Shown here: one piece after another, positions 18,475-28,672 of the stretch | Position numbering within the stretch: the first letter of the stretch is position 1 | Layout of the letters: every line of letters begins with the position of its first letter | Source of the DNA: Sulfurimonas sp. | Lineage (GTDB): Bacteria > Campylobacterota > Campylobacteria > Campylobacterales > Sulfurimonadaceae | Direction of reading: 5' to 3' | DNA length: 64,000 nt | Assembly (NCBI GenBank): GCA_028687935.1 | Contig: JAQTZE010000012.1 | Location: 1 to 64,000, forward strand | Notes under the pieces: model-generated | Told to the model about the DNA's origin: nothing | The model's input: only the letters and a program-made list of their open reading frames with translations | The model's database searches: none | Position numbers and translations under genes: made by a program

Positions 18475-19434
18475 CTATAGAAGTGAGTGTAAAAAAAGCT
18501 TCAATTGTTCTTGATCAAATTTAGGTGCCATTGTCACATCCTTCATCATAAGTTTTAGAGCTTCATAGTAGCTATATTTTTTGCGATGAGGTCTGTCATT
18601 GGTGAGTGCATCAAAGACGTCGCAGATGCCAAGAACTGATGCAAGCTGACTAATCTCGCTTCCATGTAAACCTTTTGGATAGCCACTCCCATCTTGACAT
18701 TCGTGGTGATGCATGATGATATCGATGATATTTGTGTCATAAAGTGCATTTTGTTGCGCTATTTTTAGACTAAGAGTAGTGTGTTTCTGCATGGATTTAA
18801 ATTCTTCAGTGGTGAGTCCAGACTCTTTTGTCATAATAGAAGTTAAAACTTTTTTGGTACCGATATCTCGTAGAAGTGCAGCTGTTCCCAATTGTAAAAG
18901 TTGTGTCGAATCCATCTTGAGAATATTTCCAAGATGTACTGCGTAGAGCATGACGTGAAGAGAGTTGTATGCTAGGTTATACTCTTTAGGAAAAAGTGCC
19001 ATGACATTTTTTAAATATTCAGGAGAATTTTTCATAAGAAATATGACACTCAAAACAACTTGGCTGAGCGATGCAATATCTATTGTATTCGCTTCATCTC
19101 TCAAATAAGAATCAAATATCTCACTGTTTACTCTATTGATGAGTTCTAGCGTCTTGTCTGTGTAATTTATGTTTGCTTTTATATAGACTAATAGTGTTAC
19201 TGCAGATATCTTATCATTTCCCCCATTTTGCTTGGTCACATAGAGAACTTCTTGTCTTTCAAGCATTTGATAGAGTCTCTGGGTGAGGATTGTTCCTCTC
19301 TCTATGACGATGACATAATCATCCTCTTTTTTTATGAGTATATTACAAGGAACTCCATACCCTACCTCAAGTGACTTGACCTCCAGAGGAGTATAGAGTG
19401 TTGAATATTTTATTTTTGATTGGATTATTCTCAT
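18475..19434 (-). CDS. HD-GYP-like protein with altered catalytic HD
   Basis: 319 residues. The C-terminal half is an HD-GYP domain: HHHECQDGSGYPKGLHGSEI, followed by ASVLGICDVFDALTNDRPH. The family's metal-binding LLHDIGK is here LLRDIGT, so the His of the HD pair is Arg, and the lysine is Thr. Reduced or absent c-di-GMP phosphodiesterase activity is likely. The N-terminal 100 residues match no family I recognise. Convergent with the EF-hand gene, 2 bp apart. Confidence 0.7.
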   Translation of the reverse strand: MRIIQSKIKYSTLYTPLEVKSLEVGYGVPCNILIKKEDDYVIVIERGTILTQRLYQMLERQEVLYVTKQNGGNDKISAVTLLVYIKANINYTDKTLELINRVNSEIFDSYLRDEANTIDIASLSQVVLSVIFLMKNSPEYLKNVMALFPKEYNLAYNSLHVMLYAVHLGNILKMDSTQLLQLGTAALLRDIGTKKVLTSIMTKESGLTTEEFKSMQKHTTLSLKIAQQNALYDTNIIDIIMHHHECQDGSGYPKGLHGSEISQLASVLGICDVFDALTNDRPHRKKYSYYEALKLMMKDVTMAPKFDQEQLKLFLHSLL

Positions 19435-19651
19435 ATGAAGATTGTTTCATAATTGAACTTCTATTTTGATAAATACAAAAGTAGAAGTGCTCAATCTCTT
19501 CAGGAGAGTACTCGCATTTATGAAAAGTAGTGCTTATAAAAATATTCTCAATACATGGATATGTGGAACGCTTCATTTGTTTAGAATAAGATAAGAAATA
19601 TTAATAAAAAAATTTACACACTATTCATGAAAAAAGTGCTATTATGGGCCT

Positions 19652-21220
19652 ATGAACAGATTGAATGGAAAGTATAGATTGCTATCGGTTTTTATTGTTG
19701 TGGCATGGATTTTTCTAGAGCTTGTGTTTTTATCCATAGCTTTTGATGCCCAGAATAACTATCTTAATGCCCATTTTTCTGTAGAAAAGATCGAAGAAGT
19801 ATGGTTAAAATTTTACGGAGTAAGTGCCCTCTTTACGCTCCTCACCTTGCTTCTTTTGGGATATGTCAGGATTGTCTCAAAAAAGGTGCTAGGTTATGAA
19901 AATCTCACATACTCCTTGGAAGATAAGCTCAAATCTCAAGGACAAAAGCTTGAACTTGCACTTGAAGCTTCTGGTCTTGGCTATTGGTGTTGGAATATCA
20001 ATACGGGAAAACATGAAGTAGACACAAGATGGCTTACAATGTTGGGTCTTCATGTAGAAGATATCTTGCACACTGAAAAAGATTGGCTAGAGAGAATCCA
20101 TCCAAATGACAGAGAAGAGATCATCTCTATTATAGAAAACGCAATGCAAAAGCAAATTCCCTATGTTATAGAGTTTCGTATGCTTCACTTTGATGGACAT
20201 TATGTTTGGATTCAGGGTTCAGGCTCCGTGACAAAAGTGGATAAAAACGGCAAACCTGTAGAGCTCTCAGGAACACATCAGGATATCACTAAGAGAAAAG
20301 AGCTAGAAGAGATACATATCAAAAACAGTCTCTATCTGGAGACTTTGTTTGAACAAAATCCTAATATCATCATCGTGACGGATGGCGTGAAGCTTGTGCG
20401 GGCTAATGGTGCGTTTTTTAAGTTTTTTGACAGCTATGTAAATCTGGATACGTTTTTGCAAGATCATAGTTGCATCTGTGACTTTTTTGAAGCTGCAAAA
20501 TTCGGGAATACTATCACCAATGAGGATGGAAAGTGGCTGGAGAGTGTTTTTAAAACAGAAGAGCCTCTTGTAAAGATACTGCGTTTGGGAGAAAAACACT
20601 ATTTTGCAGTCTATGCTAAAAAGATATACGATGATGCATCTACACATACAATGGTCACTTTTAGCGATATCACTGAGACTTATAAACTGCGCCATAAGTT
20701 TGAGATGCTCTCTATCCTCGATGCGCTTACGAACGCTTATAACCGTCGTCACTTCAATATGCTCTTCCCTCAAGAGCTCAACAGAGCAAAAAGAGCGGGC
20801 TTGAGTTTCTGTTTTGCTATTTTGGATGTGGATAACTTCAAACTCTATAACGACACCTACGGACATGATCAAGGAGATGTGGTTTTGCACGCTATTGCAG
20901 AGACCTTGATGCAGGGAATGCAAAGATCAAATGAGTTCTTTTTCCGCTTGGGCGGAGAAGAGTTTGGCGTGCTCTTTAGTGGCTACAGTGAAGCCACTTC
21001 ACTAGAATATGCACAAAATATCTGCAAAAAGATTACAGATTTGGCAATTGAGCACAGAGAAAATGAACCATATGGTTGCGTTTCAGTTTCTGTGGGTATC
21101 TGCTATGTAGAAGCTCCTAGTAAAGCGGGGATAAAAGAGATCTACTCAAAGGCAGACAAAGCACTCTATACAGCCAAAGAGAGTGGACGAAATAGAGCGC
21201 TGCTTGATGCCTTATTTTAA
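19652..21220 (+). CDS. Membrane PAS-GGDEF diguanylate cyclase
   Basis: 522 residues. Two transmembrane helices (about 10-30 and 50-72) enclose a short periplasmic loop. PAS repeats follow (GLGYWCWNINTGKHEVD with PAC, then a second weaker PAS near 230-340). The C-terminal GGDEF domain is intact: DALTNAYNRRHFNMLF, DVDNFKLYNDTYGHDQGD, and RLGGEEFGVLF with GGEEF as the active-site loop. Expected to make c-di-GMP in response to a PAS-detected signal. Overlaps the convergent ABC gene by 4 bp. Confidence 0.87.
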   Translation: MNRLNGKYRLLSVFIVVAWIFLELVFLSIAFDAQNNYLNAHFSVEKIEEVWLKFYGVSALFTLLTLLLLGYVRIVSKKVLGYENLTYSLEDKLKSQGQKLELALEASGLGYWCWNINTGKHEVDTRWLTMLGLHVEDILHTEKDWLERIHPNDREEIISIIENAMQKQIPYVIEFRMLHFDGHYVWIQGSGSVTKVDKNGKPVELSGTHQDITKRKELEEIHIKNSLYLETLFEQNPNIIIVTDGVKLVRANGAFFKFFDSYVNLDTFLQDHSCICDFFEAAKFGNTITNEDGKWLESVFKTEEPLVKILRLGEKHYFAVYAKKIYDDASTHTMVTFSDITETYKLRHKFEMLSILDALTNAYNRRHFNMLFPQELNRAKRAGLSFCFAILDVDNFKLYNDTYGHDQGDVVLHAIAETLMQGMQRSNEFFFRLGGEEFGVLFSGYSEATSLEYAQNICKKITDLAIEHRENEPYGCVSVSVGICYVEAPSKAGIKEIYSKADKALYTAKESGRNRALLDALF

Positions 21221-22986
21221 ATGAGCTGGTTTTTTATAAACTCATTGTAGTGTCCCTCTTGCTCTTCAAGCTCTTCGTGTGAGCCTCTTTGAACAATTTC
21301 ACCGTTTTCTAGGACATAAATCATATCAGCCCCTTTGACGGTGCTGAGTCTGTGTGCTATGGTAATGAGTGTTTTATCCTTCATGAGCGGCAAAAGTTTG
21401 GCTTGGAGTTTTGCTTCGGTGTGGACATCAAGGGCTGAGGTGGATTCATCGAAGATGACTACATCAGGATTTGCGATAATCATCCTTGCAATACTGAGCC
21501 GTTGTCTCTGTCCGCCTGAGAGGCGAATACCGTGACGCCCGACAATCGTCTCAAGTCCCTCTTGCATCCCCTCTATCATTTGCGAAAGTTGTGCGATCTC
21601 AAGGGCTTCATATATCTGCGCATCGCTGATACTTGCATCTCCCATCGTGATGTTAAAACGCAGTGAAGCGTTGAAGAGTATAGGCATTTGCAGGACTAAA
21701 AATATCTTCTCTCTAAGGGAGTGTTTGTCGAGTTCTTCTATCTCTGTCCCGTTGTACGCAAGTGAGCCACTATTTTTTTCGTAAAAACCTGCGATGATTT
21801 GTGCGAGTGTTGTTTTGCCACTGCCGCTTGCTCCGATGAGTGCTATTTTCGAGCCTGCTTGTATTTCAAAGCTGATATCTTTGAGTATCGGCTTTTCGTT
21901 GGAGTAGGAAAAATTGAGATTTTTGAGTCTGATATCGACTCCAAACGCAGTCAAAGTTTTGCTCGAACTCCTCTCTGTTTTGAGCAGAAGTATCTTATTG
22001 AGCCTCTCTATCGCCGCTTTTGCCGCAGCGTAGGAGTATTGCATGGAGAGGATATCCTGCACGGGTGTCATGATAAACCAGATATAGCCAAACATCGCAA
22101 ACATCATGCCGATACTCAGATCACTGTAAGCCACAAGCAAAAGACCTGATGCGCGAAGAATCTCAAAAAAGACCAAAAAGATAGTGTAAGAGAGTCGCTC
22201 ATAAGCGATACTTTTATAGCCGTATGCGTTTGAAGTCTCTTGGATATTGTGTGCTTGCATCACTGCGTTTGCAAAGAAATACTCCTCTTTATTGGAGGCT
22301 TTTATCTGTCCGTAGAGATCAAGTGTTTCGCCAACACTCTCTTGAAACTTCTCTATCGCTGCGTTTTCCTCTTTTTTGAGCGTGCCGACTTGTCTGGACA
22401 TCTTTTTACTCACAAGCATGATAAGCGGCTGGATGATAAGGATGAGCAGCCCCAAAACAGGGTCAATCATAATGAGCACAACCCCCACGGCAAACATGGT
22501 AAGCACAGAGGAGACGAACTTGCTCACGCTTGTGATGATAAAGGTGTCGAGGGTGTTTACATCGGTGATGAGGTTGGAAGTTATCGCTCCGCTGCCGAGC
22601 ACTTCATACTCGTTCATAGAAGATATCTTGAGATGTTCGAGGAGTTGTTTGCGAATCATAAAAGTGACATACTTGGATATCTTGGTAAATATCTTTGTGA
22701 TGATCACACCAAAAACGTAGTAGATAAAACGCAGCATGATAACCGCCAAAGTCACGATGGCGATATAGTAAAACGCAGTGCCACTTCCAAAGAGATAATC
22801 AATGGAGTGGACAAAATTCGCAGGTTTGTCCAAAAGAACTTCATCGACCAAAACAGGCAACATGAGCGGAATAGGCACACTGATAAGGATGGCTAAGAGT
22901 GTAAGTATCTGACCATAGATAAGTGCTGGTCTTTTTTTGAGGATGAGTGTAAAGAGTGATTTGATGGTTATTTTGTCTGCTTTCAT
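21217..22986 (-). CDS. ABC exporter, fused membrane and ATPase domains
   Basis: About 589 residues. Six membrane helices lie in residues 1-310, followed by an ABC ATPase with Walker A ASGSGKTT, signature RLSGGQRQRLSIARM, and Walker B VVIFDESTSALD. Domain order is that of MsbA/lipid or peptide exporters. An ATG at 22986 is preferred to the TTG at 23010. No substrate is evident; the next gene upstream encodes a large glycosyltransferase on the other strand. Confidence 0.85.
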   Translation of the reverse strand: MKADKITIKSLFTLILKKRPALIYGQILTLLAILISVPIPLMLPVLVDEVLLDKPANFVHSIDYLFGSGTAFYYIAIVTLAVIMLRFIYYVFGVIITKIFTKISKYVTFMIRKQLLEHLKISSMNEYEVLGSGAITSNLITDVNTLDTFIITSVSKFVSSVLTMFAVGVVLIMIDPVLGLLILIIQPLIMLVSKKMSRQVGTLKKEENAAIEKFQESVGETLDLYGQIKASNKEEYFFANAVMQAHNIQETSNAYGYKSIAYERLSYTIFLVFFEILRASGLLLVAYSDLSIGMMFAMFGYIWFIMTPVQDILSMQYSYAAAKAAIERLNKILLLKTERSSSKTLTAFGVDIRLKNLNFSYSNEKPILKDISFEIQAGSKIALIGASGSGKTTLAQIIAGFYEKNSGSLAYNGTEIEELDKHSLREKIFLVLQMPILFNASLRFNITMGDASISDAQIYEALEIAQLSQMIEGMQEGLETIVGRHGIRLSGGQRQRLSIARMIIANPDVVIFDESTSALDVHTEAKLQAKLLPLMKDKTLITIAHRLSTVKGADMIYVLENGEIVQRGSHEELEEQEGHYNEFIKNQLI

Positions 22987-23075
22987 GGCAGTATTATAGC
23001 CTTCAATCAATAGAGTTATAACAATTTCGATAAAATAATCAAACGAAAATTTTTAGACGAAGGAAAATAGTATAC

Positions 23076-25691
23076 ATGCAAGAGAATATAAACATATTGC
23101 AGCAAATAATCAAAAATCATTTCAATATTTTTCAAAGTACTACAATAGAAAAAACGCTCCTGAGCCTAGAAGAATCATTCAAACAAAACAATATAGTCTC
23201 TACAAAAATAATTGCCGCTATTTTATATGATTTTACGCTGAACATCTATCAGAGTGATCCCGCATCAGCAATAAAAGTTCTGGAAAAATCTATAAGTTAT
23301 GATGAGACAAATGTAAGCTCTTTACTTTTACTAGGAATCATTTTGGACCAGTTTGGAGAGCATCAACGTGCATCAAATATCATGCTACAAGTTGTGAGTA
23401 GCCCTTCGTCTATTCCTAGACAAAGAGTCCAAGCGTCAAATTTACTCGTGAGATATGGGCACGCTCAAAAAGCGCATGAGGTTTCAAAGGAGGCATATTA
23501 TCAGCTGCATGATAGACTCGCCTATATCGAAGCTGTTTTGTATATAGCGATGCATGTTGCGGATTGGGATTTTGTGGATGAGCTCACAAGTGAAATCTCA
23601 AATGCTTACGCAAGAGGTGAATTTGCGCGTGTCAATGAGAGTCCAAGGACAAATCTTTTGTGGTGTGCAAACGAGGAGTACAACATCAATGTTGCAGCAA
23701 ACTGGGTAAAAAATAGTTTTGCAGCAGCAAACAATTTTCCCAAGCCAGAAGTAGAAGCACTCGAGGGAAGAAAAATACGAGTTGGCTACCTCTCAAGTGA
23801 TTTTAGGGAGCATCCAACAGCAAAACTGATAAATGGACTTTTGAAAAATCACGATAAAAACAAGTTTGAACTCACTATGTATTGTAGCGGTTGGGATGAT
23901 GGCTCTTTGATGAGAAAAACTATAGAGTCGCATTTTGACACTATGCACAGCGTCACAAATCTGAGCGACCAAGAAGCATCAGAGCTCATCAGATCGCACA
24001 AAATCGATGTGCTCGTAGAACTCAATGGTCCTACAAGAGCAAATAGAATGGGTGTTTTAGTTTATAAGCCTGCACCGGTATTGATAAACTATCTGGGATG
24101 GCCTGGCGGGATTGGCGCAGATTTAGTTGACTATATTGTGGCAGATTACCACACGATACCCGATAGCTCTCTAGCCAAATATCAAGATCATATCATCCGC
24201 ATCCAAGATAGCTACCAAATCAATGATTTTTTGGATCGAAAAAACTTGACTACTCTCTCAAGAAGTGAAGTAAATCTCCCCCCTGATGTTCTTGTCCTTG
24301 GTATGTTTAACTCTATAAATAAAGTGAGCAATGATGTATGGAGTGCGTGGATGCAGATCATGCACAATGTTCCAAATAGCGTTTTATGGTTGCTTAGTCC
24401 TGGGGAAGTTGCATTTAGGCATATCTTAGAAAAAACTATACAAGCAGGCATCGCTCAAGAGAGAATAATCATAGCGCCTAGACTTGATGAACAATCGCAT
24501 CTCAAGCGCTTAGGTCTGTGTGATCTGATCCTTGATCCATGGCCATATTGCGGTCATACATCTACGACTGACGCACTCTTCGCAGGTGTCCCAGTGATAA
24601 CGATGGATGGTTCAAATTTTTCAGGACGGGTGAGTGCAAGCTTGCTCAAAGCGGCATCTCTTGATATGCTCGTTTGTAAAGATGTAGGCGAATATATCGA
24701 AAAAGCAATCAATATGCTTCAAGATAGTGAAAAAGTACTACTTCTGAAAAAAAGCATACAAGAGAGTGTGTTGCGTAGTGATGTTTTCAATGCAAAGTCC
24801 AAAACGCAACAACTCGAACAAGCATACTATGCTGCTCTAGAGAGAGCGAGTAAAAAGCTTCCTCTCTTGCATTTAAATCTGCATAAAGATAAGTCTCAAA
24901 AGCCGCTACTCTCGTTGATAACGGTGTGTAGAAACAGACTCCATCATCTCAAGCAGACTCTGCCAAAAATGTGTGCACAGTCCAATGCGGAAGTTATCGT
25001 CGTAGATGATGGCTGCGAGCAAGGAACTGCGACGTGGGTGAGAGGAAATTATCCACAAGTCAGAGTTGTAGAAGTAACAAGTACGGTGCAATTTTCTCTA
25101 CCACGTGCCAGAAATTTTGGAGCAAACGCAGCACAAGGGAACTTTTTGCTCTTTATAGATGCGGATATCATTTTAGAAGATGACCTTGGGAAATGGGCGG
25201 CTCAAAACTGTAAGGAAAATAACTACTATGAAGTTGGAGAACCTCGATCACTCTCTGCATTTGGAACTGTTATGATTCATCGCAATGATTTTTTTGATGT
25301 AGGTTGCTATGATGAAGCTTTTGTGGGTTGGGGAGGGGAAGATACTGATTTATATGCTAGCTTGCAAAACAACAGAGTAAACAAACTCTCCTTTCCCTCA
25401 GTTTTCGTAAACGCAATAGAACATTCAGATGAAGAGCGGCAGTTTGAAGAGAGTCAAGATATAAATAAAGTGAAATTACAACAACATAAAATTCATTCTA
25501 TGTATATAAGAATAAAAAATGATTTAATGGCACTAAGTAGGCAATCTCTAGCTCTGCCCTATAGAAAAGAGTTGATGCAAAAAATCATAAATGAGATAAA
25601 AAAAGAAGATAAGCCAGCTACGATTGAGATAAGCTTTGCACCACAAGGAGCGTATAAATTAAATAAGACAATCCTTTATACGATGGATTAG
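23076..25691 (+). CDS. TPR-OGT-like glycosyltransferase fused to a GT2 glycosyltransferase
   Basis: 871 residues. Residues 1-200 are helical TPR-like. Residues 225-580 match the O-GlcNAc transferase catalytic family (GT41/SPINDLY): IRVGYLSSDFREHPTAKL, NYLGWPGGIGADLVDYIVAD, LCDLILDPWPYCGHTSTTDALFAGVPVIT. From about 610 to 800 there is a GT2 domain with VDDGCEQGTATW, ARNFGANAAQGNFLLFIDAD and a galactosyltransferase-type end (CYDEAFVGWGGEDTDLY). GT41 enzymes add GlcNAc to Ser/Thr of proteins; the GT2 part could extend the sugar. Cytosolic, no signal. The combination suggests protein or glycan glycosylation at the cell surface. Confidence 0.82.
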   Translation: MQENINILQQIIKNHFNIFQSTTIEKTLLSLEESFKQNNIVSTKIIAAILYDFTLNIYQSDPASAIKVLEKSISYDETNVSSLLLLGIILDQFGEHQRASNIMLQVVSSPSSIPRQRVQASNLLVRYGHAQKAHEVSKEAYYQLHDRLAYIEAVLYIAMHVADWDFVDELTSEISNAYARGEFARVNESPRTNLLWCANEEYNINVAANWVKNSFAAANNFPKPEVEALEGRKIRVGYLSSDFREHPTAKLINGLLKNHDKNKFELTMYCSGWDDGSLMRKTIESHFDTMHSVTNLSDQEASELIRSHKIDVLVELNGPTRANRMGVLVYKPAPVLINYLGWPGGIGADLVDYIVADYHTIPDSSLAKYQDHIIRIQDSYQINDFLDRKNLTTLSRSEVNLPPDVLVLGMFNSINKVSNDVWSAWMQIMHNVPNSVLWLLSPGEVAFRHILEKTIQAGIAQERIIIAPRLDEQSHLKRLGLCDLILDPWPYCGHTSTTDALFAGVPVITMDGSNFSGRVSASLLKAASLDMLVCKDVGEYIEKAINMLQDSEKVLLLKKSIQESVLRSDVFNAKSKTQQLEQAYYAALERASKKLPLLHLNLHKDKSQKPLLSLITVCRNRLHHLKQTLPKMCAQSNAEVIVVDDGCEQGTATWVRGNYPQVRVVEVTSTVQFSLPRARNFGANAAQGNFLLFIDADIILEDDLGKWAAQNCKENNYYEVGEPRSLSAFGTVMIHRNDFFDVGCYDEAFVGWGGEDTDLYASLQNNRVNKLSFPSVFVNAIEHSDEERQFEESQDINKVKLQQHKIHSMYIRIKNDLMALSRQSLALPYRKELMQKIINEIKKEDKPATIEISFAPQGAYKLNKTILYTMD

Positions 25692-25695
25692 GAGC

Positions 25696-26535
25696 TTAGA
25701 ATTTCTCTGAGGCTTTGAGTAAACTTTTCCACTCATCGCTCCAACAGCAGTTATGTGTGAAATCTTCTATGATTTTATATTTTATATTTTCTTTGTTCTC
25801 AAATCTGCTGGCATAGGAGTCAAACACTGATTTGTCTATGATGGTGTCTTTCTCTCCTATAAAATGAATCTGTTTGATATTTTCTAGTTTATCAGAAAAA
25901 TCAGCAGGGTTGAGTGAGCCGTGAAGTGGTGTGATAAAGTGCCTTTTTGTCCAAAAATCCGTATCAAGATTGCCTGCTACTGTGATAAGTGAGACTACAT
26001 CATCTCTTCTTGCCGCAACGAGTGCCGCGACAGCACCGCCGCCTGAGTAGCCGATGAGTTGGAACTCTTTTATCTTATTTTCACTTTTTATCTGTGTGAG
26101 TAGTTCGTCGTAACTATCTATAACTCTCTTTGAAAATCTATGACTTGTCCAATACTTTTCATCGCATTGAAGTCCTTGGACATATTGGCAAGGACGTGCT
26201 AGATAGACTTTACAACTACTCTCATCTTCTAAAAACATCTTGAGTGCTTCTGGGTTTATCGGAGTAGGATTATTTGATATGCTACTTGATGTTCTCCACG
26301 CTAGGCCGTCACCCTCTATGTAGATATTTGTTCTTACGTTTATGCATCTCTTGGGCAAAGATGTGTAGGTGTAAAAATTGAAATAGGAGGTGCTGTATAT
26401 TTTATTGAGAGCATCATCACCTACAAGTGCCTTTGCGTTTGTGAGCCTTTGCTCGGGTGTTGGAAGCGTGCTGCATCCTATAAAGAGTGTCGCAAGAACT
26501 ACAAAGAGTAGCGTGTGATATGAGCGTTTTTTCAT
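25696..26535 (-). CDS. Alpha/beta-hydrolase lipoprotein
   Basis: 279 residues. A lipoprotein signal with lipobox LFIGC places it at the membrane or outer membrane. GYSGGGAVAAL holds the nucleophilic Ser near residue 165, and a Cys-Cys pair and His (FTHNCCW) lie near the end where the catalytic His is expected. The specific substrate is unknown. It is last in the sulfate-activation cluster, overlapping the DUF2061-kinase gene by 4 bp, so it may trim or hydrolyse the pathway product outside the cytoplasm. Confidence 0.68.
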   Translation of the reverse strand: MKKRSYHTLLFVVLATLFIGCSTLPTPEQRLTNAKALVGDDALNKIYSTSYFNFYTYTSLPKRCINVRTNIYIEGDGLAWRTSSSISNNPTPINPEALKMFLEDESSCKVYLARPCQYVQGLQCDEKYWTSHRFSKRVIDSYDELLTQIKSENKIKEFQLIGYSGGGAVAALVAARRDDVVSLITVAGNLDTDFWTKRHFITPLHGSLNPADFSDKLENIKQIHFIGEKDTIIDKSVFDSYASRFENKENIKYKIIEDFTHNCCWSDEWKSLLKASEKF

Positions 26536-27257
26536 TTGATAGAGTTCTTTTTTATATAAGATACGATGATTTTTACAGATTCGTCAACAGAGGTTTTATC
26601 CGTATCTATGACTATCTCTGCATGTTGTGGTTCTTCATAAACATCGTTGACACCGCTGAAGTTTTGATACTCACCTCTGAGTGCTTTTTCGTATTTACCT
26701 TGTGTGTCTCTGCGTTTACATGTCTCTATATCGGCTTTTACATAGACCACAATGTTGTTTTTGACCATCTCACGGATAGCTTTTCTGGACTCTCTATAGG
26801 GAGATACAAAAGATGCTACAGTAGAGATAGAGTTGTTTTGCAGCGTTTTGATGAGGTGTCCTACTCTGTGCATATGTCGGTTTCGCTCTTCTCTGGAAAA
26901 ACCTATATCCGGAATAAGCTCTCGTACATCTTTAGAGTCTATTCTCTCAAGCGGAATATCGAGCTTTTGAAGCTCTGCATAGACTCTATCTGCAATGGTC
27001 GTTTTGCCTGAGAGTGGCAGGCCCGTAAACCAAAGGTTAAAGGGTTCTATCTTCTTTTTGCCCCATTTTATTTTTATCCATGCTCGCTCATGCACCCAAA
27101 AAAGGGCAACTTTGAGTACTGTTTCGATGAGACCTGCGGCAATAGCAAGGTCAAGTCTGCCAAAGAAGAGATAGACGATAATAATAGTCGTCGTCGTGGC
27201 TAAAACTCTCCAGCTAAATCCTTTGACGATGGAGCGTATATTTGTCTCTTGATACAT
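26532..27257 (-). CDS. DUF2061 membrane domain fused to APS-kinase-like domain
   Basis: 241 residues. Residues 1-70 form a DUF2061 domain (SIVKGFSWRVLATTTTIIIVYL) with two membrane helices. Residues 75-241 resemble CysC, with P-loop GLPLSGKTT and FVSPYRESRKAIREMV. The CysC substrate motif DGDxxRxGLN is replaced by DSKDVRELIPDIGF, so the substrate may be altered. A canonical CysC is encoded three genes away, which makes simple redundancy less likely. It is membrane-anchored by the DUF2061 part. Start overlaps cysN by 1 bp. Confidence 0.75.
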   Translation of the reverse strand: MYQETNIRSIVKGFSWRVLATTTTIIIVYLFFGRLDLAIAAGLIETVLKVALFWVHERAWIKIKWGKKKIEPFNLWFTGLPLSGKTTIADRVYAELQKLDIPLERIDSKDVRELIPDIGFSREERNRHMHRVGHLIKTLQNNSISTVASFVSPYRESRKAIREMVKNNIVVYVKADIETCKRRDTQGKYEKALRGEYQNFSGVNDVYEEPQHAEIVIDTDKTSVDESVKIIVSYIKKNSIK

Positions 27258-28672
27258 CAGATAACTTTACACTCCCACTCAGGAAAATTCTCTCGTATAT
27301 AGAGGTTGAGCGCACGCTCTTCTTCTGTGTATGTTCTTGGTGAGATTTGGACTTTATCCTCATCTCTGCGGCTAACACTCACAACCATTCCAGCGCCGAC
27401 GGTGTTGTTTGTGATGCGGTCTATCACGATAAAGCTCCCCGTGAGACGATTGTTTTTATAGTCATCAACTGCCACGGGACGCGAGAGGAGCATCTTGCAC
27501 GAGGCGATATCATTGAGATGAAGCTCCTCTACTACTTCGCGTTTGTAGCTATTGACATCGATTTTATAGTTGATATGTTCAAACTTGCCGTTTGTCACAG
27601 AGCTGCCGCGTTTGATATCATAGTTTTTTCCACATACCATAGCTGCCTCATCCATCCAGACAAGCATTACCTTCAGAGAGTTTGAAACTCTTGGGAGATT
27701 TTGCGTATGGACGATCATGTCGCCTCTTGAGATATCTATTTCATCTTCTGTTGTAAGCGTTATCGCCATTGGAGCATAAGCCTCTTGCGTTTGCGCACTT
27801 CTGTTTGCTTCGCTGATATCACCTGCGTTTATAATCGCTTTTACTTTTGTGCTTTTGCCTGAGGGGAGGATAGTTATCTCATCACCGACTTTTACACTGC
27901 CTGAAGCTATCGTGCCGCAAAATCCACGAAAGTCTAGATTTGGACGGTTTACATACTGAACAGGAAAGCGAAAACTCTCCGCTTTTTGCTCTTTGGAGAT
28001 ATCCATAGTATCTAGCAGATGCAGAAGCGTTTTTCCCTCATACCAAGGCATATTTACACTTTTATCTACTACATTGTCACCCTCAAGGGCGCTGAGCGGG
28101 ATAGGGTAGCAGTTTTTGATTTTTAGCTCATTGGCCAGTTCCGCATACGCCTCTTTAATGCTCTCAAATCGCTCTTGGCTAAAATCCACCAAATCCATTT
28201 TATTGATAGCAACGATAACATGCTCAATACCCAGCAAAGAGACGATAAAACTGTGTCTTCTTGTCTGTGTGAGGATGCCTTTGCGTGCATCGATGAGGAT
28301 GATAGCGACATCGGCTGTGGAAGCACCTGTGACCATATTTCGGGTGTATTGCTCATGTCCTGGTGTATCGGCGATAATGAACTTTCGATTATCAGTCGCA
28401 AAAAAGCGATAGGCTACATCGATGGTAATCCCTTGTTCTCTCTCGCTTTGCAGTCCATCTACAAGCAGAGCCATATCTATCTTTTCGCCCGTTGTGCCGT
28501 ATTTTTTGCTCTCACTTTCCACGGCGCGGAGTTGATCTTCAAAGATCATTTTGGAGTCATAGAGCATGCGCCCGATAAGGGTACTTTTACCATCATCTAC
28601 ACTGCCGCATGTTAAAAAACGCAGCATATCTTTGTGCTCATGCTCTTTGAGGTAAGCTTCTATATGCATCAA
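27257..28672 (-). CDS. cysN: Sulfate adenylyltransferase subunit 1, CysN
   Basis: 471-residue GTPase of ATP sulfurylase. G1 [15 protein letters not shown]3 [10 protein letters not shown]4 NKMD. The EF-Tu-like domains 2 and 3 follow. It is not fused to CysC, unlike many CysNC proteins. With CysD it makes adenosine 5'-phosphosulfate from sulfate and ATP, driven by GTP hydrolysis. It overlaps cysD by 4 bp. Confidence 0.93.
   Translation of the reverse strand: MMHIEAYLKEHEHKDMLRFLTCGSVDDGKSTLIGRMLYDSKMIFEDQLRAVESESKKYGTTGEKIDMALLVDGLQSEREQGITIDVAYRFFATDNRKFIIADTPGHEQYTRNMVTGASTADVAIILIDARKGILTQTRRHSFIVSLLGIEHVIVAINKMDLVDFSQERFESIKEAYAELANELKIKNCYPIPLSALEGDNVVDKSVNMPWYEGKTLLHLLDTMDISKEQKAESFRFPVQYVNRPNLDFRGFCGTIASGSVKVGDEITILPSGKSTKVKAIINAGDISEANRSAQTQEAYAPMAITLTTEDEIDISRGDMIVHTQNLPRVSNSLKVMLVWMDEAAMVCGKNYDIKRGSSVTNGKFEHINYKIDVNSYKREVVEELHLNDIASCKMLLSRPVAVDDYKNNRLTGSFIVIDRITNNTVGAGMVVSVSRRDEDKVQISPRTYTEEERALNLYIRENFPEWECKVI

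Noticed and set aside
19435..19576. Short minus-strand reading frame upstream of the HD-GYP-like gene
   Set aside because: Its first codons have no ribosome binding site, and it runs out of frame into the HD-GYP gene. It could be an early remnant, but support is too weak.
22240..22896. Long (218-codon) plus-strand frame antisense to the ABC exporter
   Set aside because: His/Asp/Lys-rich composition typical of an antisense frame; the ABC protein on the other strand has complete motifs.
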